From JARIHD01 sp963815935 (lineage in GTDB: Bacteria; Patescibacteriota; Saccharimonadia; Saccharimonadales; UBA4665), in contig CAWFIL010000004.1 of assembly GCA_963815935.1 (NCBI GenBank), positions 124,001 through 188,000 of the forward strand: a stretch of DNA of 64,000 nucleotides, in the 5' to 3' direction. The position numbers were made by a program, and so were the translations under genes. The notes beneath the pieces are model-generated. The model saw nothing but the letters and a program-made list of their open reading frames with translations, searched no databases and was not told the origin of the DNA. Shown piece after piece: positions 57,322 through 64,000 of this stretch (positions are counted from its first letter, which is position 1; every line of letters starts with the position of its first letter).

Positions 57322-59160
57322 CTAGTTACTCCAATTTCCAAGTAAGGTTGATAGGTCAATGCCATTCACCAGGCCATTCCCGTCCAAGTCACCCAATACA
57401 GGGGCAGCAGAAGGAGTGGTGGTGTTCCAGTTTCCGAGCAAGGTGCTAAGGTCGATGCCGTTTACGACACCGTTGTTGTCGAGGTCACCGAGGACGGTAG
57501 CGGCAATAGTACCGAAAGAACCAGTAGTGGCGCTGTTCGTGTTTGCTGCGGCGTCTGCGGCAACAATCTGGTATTGGTAGTTAGTGCTGGCAGTAAGGCC
57601 GGTCAAGGTTACGCCGTGTGTAGTGCTAAGGGTGCTGGCTGCGACGCTCTGGCCGTAGCTAGCGGTTGTACCGTAGTTAAGCGTGCCCGTGCTTGGTTCG
57701 TCAGTAGTCCAGCTAATAGTCGCACCGGTAGCGGTCGCGTTAGAAACAGTTACGTTGGAAACTACAGGAGGAGTAGTGTCGACTGGAGGTGTTACAGCGA
57801 CTTCAGCGGTTGAAAGCCATTGAGCACCGTCGTAGTAAGCCGCCGTGTTTGCACCGTGAACGATCACTTGCAGGCGAGCCTTAGCTACAGTTGCCGAGGT
57901 TGGTGTGTAGGCAAAGTTCAAGTCACTTACATTGATGGTGCCAGCAGCACTACCGTAGGTAATACCCTGGTGGTACTGGCCGGAAAGCCACGTGCCGGCA
58001 GCGTCATATTCATCAACATAGAAGTCTACTTCACCACCGCTTAGGATGTTGACGTAGTTCTTGATGATATATTGCGTTGAAGGGCTAACGCTGACCTGAG
58101 GCGAAAACAGGTGAGAGTCAGTTGTAGCGGTTGCGCTAGTCTTCAAGGAGACAGAGTGAGTTGGGTCTGGGTAGCGACCATTGTTGCCGCTATCAGCAGT
58201 AATGTTGGTTGGGTCGTCGGTACTCCAGCCGTCAGCGATACCGTTAGCGAAGTCACCATTTGGCAGCATGTTAGTGCCGCGAACCATGCCGTCAGTAACA
58301 TTTACCGCCTTGATGGCGCCTGCATCTTGCTTGGTCTTTACGTATGCAGCGATAGCGTCAAGGTCGGCGGTCGAGTACTGGTAGTCGGTTGCAACCGTGC
58401 TAGCGTTATCGGCAATATCGTGGAAAGTAAGTACCAGCCACTGATTGTTGGCGATAGCCGCATCAATGTATGCCTCGACGGCAGCAACCGTCACGCCGCC
58501 TTGCACCTGCTGGTTGACGATTAGGTCGCTGGTGTATGGCCATGTGTTGTAACCAAGATCAGCGAAACCGCGGGCGCTTTCGTAGTACTTGGCGGTCTCG
58601 GCCAAAGCGTTGTTGTCGTAGTCACCGTAAGGAAATGCCAGGTCAGTGGCATCGTAACCGTGGTCGGCAAGAGCTTGCTTGCTATTTACGAGTTCACTGG
58701 TAACCTGAGTTGCGCCACCAGGCAGGCTGCCGTCGGCTGCACCGTCGGCTAGTGCAAGCTGTGGGTGGGTTACGGTGTGTGAGCCAATCTCCCAACCATA
58801 GGTAGTGTGTAGCTGCTGGATGTCGCTCCAGGCCATGTAGGTAGCGTTAGGGTTTGCTGCGCAGGTGTTGGGCGCAGTAGTCATGCCCACACAACCAGTG
58901 ATGATGTAGTCCGTACCAGTCAGGCCGTGGGCTGCTAGTGTAGGAGCTGCTTTGGCGAGAGCGCTCGTCATGCCATCGTCAAACGTGAAGGATACACGTG
59001 GCGAAGGGGTCAAGTTTTGGACGGATGCTGCGGTCGCTTTAGCCATAGGTAGACTGCCTAATGCTACACCAGCAAACAGGCTTATGGCCATAGCTAGCGG
59101 GCTACCGCGCTTAATAATGGTCTTTGTTTTTTGGCCGATTCTGACTAACAGGTCTTTCAT
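57322..59160 (-). CDS. Secreted polysaccharide deacetylase with CBM, FN3 and dockerin
   Basis: About 612 residues. Signal peptide, then a NodB (CE4) domain: VSFTFDDGMTSAL, the metal His pair in IGSHTVTHPQ, LAFPYGDYD and VLTFHDIAD. A jelly-roll carbohydrate-binding-like region (NMLPNGDFANGIADGW to AYYDGAQW) and one FN3-like domain (PPVVSNVTVSNATATGATI) follow. The last 57 residues are two dockerin type I repeats, each DLDxNGxVNGIDLSTLLGNW (DNA 57325-57495). It probably de-acetylates chitin- or peptidoglycan-like polymers while held by the cohesin neighbour. ATG 59247 lies in the -10 box, so 59160, where the signal peptide begins, is the start. Confidence 0.88.
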   Translation of the reverse strand: MKDLLVRIGQKTKTIIKRGSPLAMAISLFAGVALGSLPMAKATAASVQNLTPSPRVSFTFDDGMTSALAKAAPTLAAHGLTGTDYIITGCVGMTTAPNTCAANPNATYMAWSDIQQLHTTYGWEIGSHTVTHPQLALADGAADGSLPGGATQVTSELVNSKQALADHGYDATDLAFPYGDYDNNALAETAKYYESARGFADLGYNTWPYTSDLIVNQQVQGGVTVAAVEAYIDAAIANNQWLVLTFHDIADNASTVATDYQYSTADLDAIAAYVKTKQDAGAIKAVNVTDGMVRGTNMLPNGDFANGIADGWSTDDPTNITADSGNNGRYPDPTHSVSLKTSATATTDSHLFSPQVSVSPSTQYIIKNYVNILSGGEVDFYVDEYDAAGTWLSGQYHQGITYGSAAGTINVSDLNFAYTPTSATVAKARLQVIVHGANTAAYYDGAQWLSTAEVAVTPPVDTTPPVVSNVTVSNATATGATISWTTDEPSTGTLNYGTTASYGQSVAASTLSTTHGVTLTGLTASTNYQYQIVAADAAANTNSATTGSFGTIAATVLGDLDNNGVVNGIDLSTLLGNWNTTTPSAAPVLGDLDGNGLVNGIDLSTLLGNWSN

Positions 59161-59242
59161 GAATTGTACTTCGAGGCTTTTGGTACCGATTGCCCTAGGG
59201 CAGCCACACGTTCGGCCTACTAACTCCTTAATATTGATCTGA

Positions 59243-59271
59243 ATCATACCATAGTTTTGCCTTTAAAGCAA
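59243..59271 (-). promoter_or_regulatory. Promoter of the deacetylase-cohesin operon
   Basis: TTGCTT (59271-59266), 17 nt, TGG-TATGAT (59248-59243). The leader of about 75 nt holds a TGCC-CTAG-GGCA hairpin inside a CCGA/TCGG stem. Confidence 0.6.
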
Positions 59272-59312
59272 TAAGCACGTGCTTCTTATGCTTTACAGAG
59301 TGTCAACGCCAA

Positions 59313-59340
59313 AAAACACCCAGCGTAATGCTGGGTGTTT
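59313..59340. terminator. Terminator after the RND transporter gene
   Basis: AAACACCCAGC pairs with GCTGGGTGTTT around GTAAT, with A/T ends on both sides. Serves the RND gene ending at 59362. Confidence 0.88.
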
Positions 59341-59361
59341 GAGGGCTAGCGAGTGTGACCG

Positions 59362-62214
59362 CTATGCTGCCTGGCGACGCTTGCGCATCTTACCGTAGAT
59401 AACCTCGAGGGTCATGACTACGAGCGCCACAAGCGGTGCGACTAGGGGCGTAACACCGGCAAAGCTCAAGCCAACCGTCACGGCGATAGTCAGAGCAAGC
59501 CAGAGCAAGCAAGCCTTGCGGCTGATGTGCATACGCAGGAACTCGGCGCCCAAGTAGTAGTACGGGAAGACAATGATCACCAGGAAGGTACTAGATAGGA
59601 GACCACAGATTAGAACAACCGTTAGGCCTTCCCAGAATGGACTTGTCAGTGCCAGTGGCAGTAATGAGACAACAGCTGTCAGGCTCGTGGCAACCAATGG
59701 GCGGAACCGCTCACCGAGTGCTTCAACAGCCGCCTCAACAGCCGGGGAACCGGCACGGCGCAGCTGATTGGCATAGTCGGTCAGCAATATCGTATTCTTC
59801 AGGCTCAAGCCGATTAGGGCAAAGAACCCGAGCATTGCGAAGAAGCTGAAGGCATTGTGCGTTAGGTACAAGCCAAGCGTAATGCCGAAGAGGCTGAACG
59901 GAATGGCCATAAAGATTAGCAATGGCTGAGCCAACGAACGGAACTGCAAAGCAAGCAGCAAGTACATTACGAACAGCAGGATTGGGAACGCCAATGCGAG
60001 CGTCTTGAAGGAATCCTGGTTGTCACCTTCCTGCCCGAAGTCATAGTTCAACACATTCTTGCTTAGGCCGTACGACTCAATCTTGGAAGCGGTGAACTCT
60101 TTGACAACGGCATCTTTGGCCAGCGTTACCAATGTAGTAGTGTCGTCGGCGTTAAAGTTAGCCGTAACCTCAACATAAAGCTTGCCGTCGGCGCGCGTGT
60201 AAGTGCCTGGGTCAGAGATGGAAGTGGTCGTAATCTTGGCCTTGGTACCGCTTGGGCGGACAAGCTCCTTGCCCCGCAAGAATGTATTGATGTCCTTCGC
60301 TAGCGCAATAGCCTTAGTGCGGTCTGGAGTCTCAATGCGAACCGTAAAGGCCGAGGCTGGAGGCCCAACGTCTTCTTGGCTGACTTGCGCCTGGGCGCCC
60401 GTGAGCTGCTTGAGGTCACCGTCGACTTGCTTCACGAGCTGTGGAGCCGTAACTGCACGTTGGTCGTAAGGGATGATCTTGATCGAAAGCGTTGCGGACT
60501 GAGCGCTACCGGATGAGTAGTAGGATGCTTGCTTAAAGTTACTACCCAAACGCTTGGCGATAATCGCATCGGCATTGTCGGCAATCTTTTCGGCCTGAGC
60601 CGTAGTTGTGCCAGCGTCAAAGGTTAAAGTCGTTACCAAACCGTTACTGTCTTTGCTCGGTGGGAAGATGTTGAAGGTCACCTGCTTAAAGATAACCATC
60701 GCAGCCATAATAAAGGCGAAACCAACGAGCACGGCTGATATGCCAACACCAAACAACTTCTTCTTGGAGTGACGGGCCCATAGCATTGGCCTACCAATAA
60801 AGCGAGCGATGCGCGACTCAATGCCCGCAGCTGGCTCGTGGACATTCTTGGCGCCCATTTGCTTTTTGCCGAGCAACAAGTAGCGGGCAAACAACGGAAT
60901 GAATACCAGCGCAACCGTCAGGCTAACAAGCAAACTTGTAATAACGGTAACAGGGATGGCACGGATAAAGCTGCCGAGAATACCGCCAACGAACAGCAAC
61001 GGCGCAAAACTCAACGCAGCCGTAGAAGTAGCCGCAACCATTGCACGGCTCACCTTGCGGGTTGCCTCGTGTACTGTCTCGCGTGGATCAGTACGGCGGC
61101 GGCGCTGGGCGTCGAGCGCTTCAACCATAATAATGGTGTCGTCAACGATCAATCCCAGGCACAAGATAAGGGCAAAGAGCGTAATAGTATTTAGGCTATA
61201 ACCAGTCAGATACAAAATGCCCAACGTTGTCGACAGTACGGTCAACATCGAGATAACCGTAATAATCGAGGCGCGAATAGCAATGATAATCGAGCCGATA
61301 AGCAAGACCGCAATCAATCCCTCAAGCAAAGCACGCTGCAGTTCACCAATCTGAGTCTTAATGTCAGGAGCATAGCTAGCGGTAACTGCCGCCTGGTAGT
61401 CGGAACTACCATTCTGTTTGTTGTATTTGCTGACCGCCCCGCGAAGCTGGTCGTCCAACTTGATGACGTCAGTTCCTGACTTTTGAGAGACACCAACGGC
61501 CACAGAGTCATAGAACGTATTCTGGCCATTCTGACGTACACCGTAACGGTCGAAGTTAGACTGGCTGGTGACTTTCTTCCCGGTAGCGGGGTCAGTACCG
61601 TTAATGAAGGAATCGATAACTGAAATGTCTTTTACGTTGGCGAGCTCCTGACCTTTAACAAAGCTGGCCAGTTTCTTACCTTCGTCAACTAGATTTTGAG
61701 CACTAGCGTCGCCGCTCTTGCTATAGACCGAAATAACGGCGTCATCACCGCGCTGAGTAAAGCCAAACTTTGGCTCAATAAACTTCATTGCCGCCTGCTT
61801 AGGGACAGTACCGGCAGCTTTGATCTGGCTTTCAAGTTTCTTGCTAACGCTGGAAACGTTGGTGCCTTCATTGTATTCGATCACCACGTCATACGATGTC
61901 CCCTGGGCATGTGATAGGACACTCTTTACATGGCTATCCTTGAGGACAATATCGCTGATGGGCTTTACTACATCCGTATCTACCTTCTGAGGGTCGTTGA
62001 CGATATAAGCACCGCCAATAACGGCGTATGGGATATTGATACTAGGGAAGCCTTCACGCTTAAGGAAGGTGGTGTAACTTAGCAGGCCAAAGACCGTCAA
62101 GCAGAGCCACAGAATGGCAGCCGTACGCGAGCGATCAAAAATAAAGAGGCTAAACTTAGGGAGCAGACGGTCTTGGCCGTCGTTTTTGTAGACTTTTTTT
62201 AATAGTTTTTTCAC
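59362..62214 (-). CDS. RND-family transporter, AcrB-like
   Basis: 950 residues from a GTG start. Two halves, each a membrane segment, an outside domain and a cluster of membrane segments. The conserved charged segment in TM4 reads CLGLIVDDTIIMVEALDAQRRR (Asp pair), and GLSLKNTILLTDYANQLRRAG matches the second half. It is shorter than AcrB (about 1040). No adaptor (MFP) or outer-membrane gene is adjacent, as expected for a single-membrane cell. The substrate may be a lipid or drug. Confidence 0.88.
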   Translation of the reverse strand: MKKLLKKVYKNDGQDRLLPKFSLFIFDRSRTAAILWLCLTVFGLLSYTTFLKREGFPSINIPYAVIGGAYIVNDPQKVDTDVVKPISDIVLKDSHVKSVLSHAQGTSYDVVIEYNEGTNVSSVSKKLESQIKAAGTVPKQAAMKFIEPKFGFTQRGDDAVISVYSKSGDASAQNLVDEGKKLASFVKGQELANVKDISVIDSFINGTDPATGKKVTSQSNFDRYGVRQNGQNTFYDSVAVGVSQKSGTDVIKLDDQLRGAVSKYNKQNGSSDYQAAVTASYAPDIKTQIGELQRALLEGLIAVLLIGSIIIAIRASIITVISMLTVLSTTLGILYLTGYSLNTITLFALILCLGLIVDDTIIMVEALDAQRRRRTDPRETVHEATRKVSRAMVAATSTAALSFAPLLFVGGILGSFIRAIPVTVITSLLVSLTVALVFIPLFARYLLLGKKQMGAKNVHEPAAGIESRIARFIGRPMLWARHSKKKLFGVGISAVLVGFAFIMAAMVIFKQVTFNIFPPSKDSNGLVTTLTFDAGTTTAQAEKIADNADAIIAKRLGSNFKQASYYSSGSAQSATLSIKIIPYDQRAVTAPQLVKQVDGDLKQLTGAQAQVSQEDVGPPASAFTVRIETPDRTKAIALAKDINTFLRGKELVRPSGTKAKITTTSISDPGTYTRADGKLYVEVTANFNADDTTTLVTLAKDAVVKEFTASKIESYGLSKNVLNYDFGQEGDNQDSFKTLALAFPILLFVMYLLLALQFRSLAQPLLIFMAIPFSLFGITLGLYLTHNAFSFFAMLGFFALIGLSLKNTILLTDYANQLRRAGSPAVEAAVEALGERFRPLVATSLTAVVSLLPLALTSPFWEGLTVVLICGLLSSTFLVIIVFPYYYLGAEFLRMHISRKACLLWLALTIAVTVGLSFAGVTPLVAPLVALVVMTLEVIYGKMRKRRQAA

Positions 62215-62319
62215 AGTTATGATTCCGATTACCTACAAATAGTACCAATCATTGCGCTAAGTGCAAAGTACTTGAATGTATAAAATACTTATTAACCTAA
62301 GTATTTTCTTCTTTACACA

Positions 62320-62352
62320 AAAATAAGAGCCAGACGTGCTGGCTCTTATTTT
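62320..62352. terminator. Terminator between DEAD-box helicase and RND genes
   Basis: AAAATAAGAGCCAG pairs with CTGGCTCTTATTTT around ACGTG, a 14-bp perfect stem. A second AAAATACTT/AAGTATTTT hairpin (62282-62307) lies upstream of the RND gene and could be an operator. Confidence 0.9.
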
Positions 62353-62369
62353 GTCGTAGTGAGTAGATA

Positions 62370-63599
62370 CTACTCTGTTACAAAGGTCAGGGCGTAGCCT
62401 ACGCGACCAGCACGACCAGCACGACCGATACGGTGTACGTAATCTTCGTAGCTCTGAGGTGTTGAGTAGTTAATCACGTGGGTGATATCGACTACGTCGA
62501 TACCGCGGGCGGCTACATCGGTAGCAACCAGTACGTTTACTTCGTTTTTCTTAAAACGGTTAAGGGCGCGCTGGCGCTGGCCTTGTGTCTTACCACCGTG
62601 GATAGCATCAGCCTTGAAGCCGCGGGCAATAAGCTCTTCGCTCAAACGCTCAACGCTACGCTGGGTGTCATCAAAGATGATCGCCTTGGTAACTTCCTCG
62701 CGGTTCAATACGTCGTGGAGTTGGTCAATTTTGTCACTAACGCGCTCGTAGCACACAATATCTTGGTGCACGTTGTCGCTGGTGTTGCCGGTTTTTACCG
62801 ACACAGTAACAGGCTCGTTAGAGAACGTCTGGATCAGATCATTGACCTTGTGGTCAAGCGTCGCCGAGAAGAAGAACGACTGGCGGTCTGGGTGTAGTTC
62901 GCCCAAAATCGTGCGGACATCGTTTACGAAGCCCATGTCGAGCATACGGTCAACCTCGTCAAGCACAACGGTGTTGTAGCCGGACAGATCAAGCGAACCG
63001 CGCTGCATGTGATCCATAATACGACCAGGAGTACCGATCACGATCTGGGGTTGCTCACGCAAATCACGGAGCTGCGGACCCATTGGCGAGCCACCAATAA
63101 GCACGGCACCATATAGGCCACTGCGCTTACCAACAGCTTTCATTTCGACTTCAATCTGCTGCGCAAGTTCGCGGGTAGGAGCAATAATCAACGCTTTAGC
63201 GTCTTTGGTCTCCATGAGGCGATTCAATACAGGAATCGCAAAGGCAATGGTCTTACCGGTACCGGTGTTAGCGATACCAATAACATCGCGGCCCTCAAGA
63301 CCGAGGGGGACTGCTTGGTCCTGAATTGGCGAAGGGTTTTCGAAGCCCTTGGCGGCAATGTTCTCTTTGATCAGCTCGTGGGCAGCAAAGTCGCTAAATT
63401 TGTTGGTTGGTACGTATACGTCTTCTTCAACTGGCTTAGCAGCTTTTACGAAGCGCGAGGGATGAATGTAGTCCTTCTTTGGGCCGCGCTTACCACTTTG
63501 GGGACGACCGCCGCCGAATGAACGGCCACGGCTACCACCACCATGAAATGAGCTACGACTAGAAGAAGGCCTGCGTGAGGTTCGGGTGTTAAAAGGCAT
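62370..63599 (-). CDS. DEAD-box RNA helicase
   Basis: 409 residues. An Arg/Gly/Ser-rich N-terminal tail precedes the helicase core: Q motif with PSPIQDQAVP, Walker A NTGTGKTIAF, DEVD in VVLDEVDRMLDMGF, SAT in FFFSATLD, and HRIGRAGRAGRVG. The tail in place of the usual C-terminal extension sets it apart from RhlE. AAGGA lies 8-9 nt before the ATG. The leader holds an ATTACTT/AAGTAAT hairpin, as seen in cold-inducible helicase genes. Confidence 0.93.
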   Translation of the reverse strand: MPFNTRTSRRPSSSRSSFHGGGSRGRSFGGGRPQSGKRGPKKDYIHPSRFVKAAKPVEEDVYVPTNKFSDFAAHELIKENIAAKGFENPSPIQDQAVPLGLEGRDVIGIANTGTGKTIAFAIPVLNRLMETKDAKALIIAPTRELAQQIEVEMKAVGKRSGLYGAVLIGGSPMGPQLRDLREQPQIVIGTPGRIMDHMQRGSLDLSGYNTVVLDEVDRMLDMGFVNDVRTILGELHPDRQSFFFSATLDHKVNDLIQTFSNEPVTVSVKTGNTSDNVHQDIVCYERVSDKIDQLHDVLNREEVTKAIIFDDTQRSVERLSEELIARGFKADAIHGGKTQGQRQRALNRFKKNEVNVLVATDVAARGIDVVDITHVINYSTPQSYEDYVHRIGRAGRAGRVGYALTFVTE

Positions 63600-63744
63600 A
63601 AAAATAGAATCCTTATTTACGGTTATTACTTGGATTGTCCGAATGAAACCTAAGTAATAATTCCCTAAAACAAACTTGGATTCATCAACAATTGCTTTAA
63701 CTTTAGCACAATCGGCTGTCTATGTCAACGCCAAAACACCTTAT

Positions 63745-64000
63745 CTACTCTTTATGTTGGCCGGCAGATACCTGTCGTTGCCAGAGCGAATAGTAGCGTC
63801 CCTTGAGGCTCAGGAGCTGTTTGTGAGTACCCTGCTCCGCTATCTGGCCGTCATGCATGACAATAATGCGATCCATGTCTGCCACCGTACTTAGACGGTG
63901 GGCAATAACGATTGCCGTCTGCTTACCAATGATCTCTGGCATAGCCTTTTGGATGATCTGTTCGCTTTCGGAATCCAGCGCGCTGGTTGCTTCGTCAAAG
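63745..64000 (-). CDS. ABC exporter ATPase, C-terminal part (start beyond window)
   Basis: The visible C-terminal ~84 residues begin in Walker B/D-loop (FDEATSALDSESEQII), followed by the switch His in IVIAHRLSTVADMDRIIVM and GTHKQLLSLKGRYYSLWQRQ. The ending is that of half-size ABC exporters with fused membrane domain. The stop is at 63745; the rest is outside the window. Confidence 0.9.
   Translation of the reverse strand, partial: FDEATSALDSESEQIIQKAMPEIIGKQTAIVIAHRLSTVADMDRIIVMHDGQIAEQGTHKQLLSLKGRYYSLWQRQVSAGQHKE

Noticed and set aside
59160..59236. Cyclic-di-GMP or similar riboswitch before the deacetylase
   Set aside because: Only short fragments resemble the GEMM core; the conserved loop sequences and pairing are not present.
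1..64000. UGA recoded as Gly or Trp, as in some CPR lineages
   Set aside because: Recognisable genes stay open without in-frame TGA, and TGA serves as a normal stop (for example at 34518 and 34490).
1..64000. CRISPR arrays, insertion sequences, prophage
   Set aside because: No regularly spaced repeats, transposase, integrase or phage structural cluster was seen; the baseplate-J-like domain stands alone in a membrane protein.

Overview
The window reads as a chromosomal segment of a small-genome, single-membrane bacterium of the Patescibacteria (CPR), most likely Candidatus Saccharibacteria (TM7). This is inference from content and style: an alanyl-tRNA synthetase without its C-terminal domain, a baseplate-J-like/FtsA-like gene pair, many secreted beta-rich proteins with C-terminal membrane anchors, a phosphoketolase, roughly even GC, and TGA used as an ordinary stop. 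No rRNA, CRISPR array, prophage or transposase was seen.

Layout. 1-5.75 kb: a LysM/CHAP cell-wall hydrolase (cut by the window edge), then an operon of an FtsA-like ATPase, a baseplate-J-like membrane protein, RuvX and MltG. 5.8-6.36 kb: a 57-residue membrane peptide followed by a hairpin-rich stretch. 6.4-9.7 kb: alaS under an alanine T-box, and mnmA. 9.7-16 kb: a surface cluster of a PKD-domain anchor, a DUF916-like protein, three related beta-sandwich proteins and a divergent stalk-like protein. 16-21.9 kb: an F1-ATPase operon whose membrane sector is odd, with no a subunit and a secreted-domain protein carrying a c-like hairpin without a carboxylate. 21.9-28.4 kb: cysteine desulfurase, two unknowns, tatD, metG (behind a Met-rich leader peptide and terminator), a Nudix enzyme and an MFS exporter. 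28.5-35.5 kb: tRNA-Leu and tRNA-Cys, a TreT-like glycosyltransferase with a leader peptide, a MurL-like enzyme, an AAA+ ATPase, a mini zinc-ribbon protein and a peptidase E.

35.5-43 kb: a P3A-type proton ATPase overlapping phosphoketolase, two inositol-phosphatase-family enzymes and an EamA transporter. 43-50.3 kb: an accessory stretch of small single genes (methyltransferase, RibD-like reductase, hydrolase, phosphatase homologue, P-loop kinase, VanX-like dipeptidase), tRNA-Gly and tRNA-Phe, and a Doc toxin/2H phosphoesterase pair between two imperfect direct repeats that include the tRNA-Phe 3' end. 49.4-56.2 kb: sugar kinase, slipin, a GH135-like secreted enzyme, a GH37 trehalase, and TetR with an MFS pump. 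56.3-59.2 kb: a surface cohesin-like protein beside a dockerin-bearing polysaccharide deacetylase. 59.3-64 kb: an RND transporter, a DEAD-box helicase and the C-terminus of an ABC exporter.

How it fits together. The cell appears fermentative, with phosphoketolase giving acetyl-phosphate. A P-type pump can energise the membrane, and the F1 complex may not be a conventional ATP synthase. Much of the sequence serves the cell surface and wall. Several controls can be read directly: a T-box, a ribosome-sensing attenuator, an operator pair around a drug-pump promoter, and many start codons placed 6-8 nt after a -10 box, which points to widespread leaderless mRNAs.
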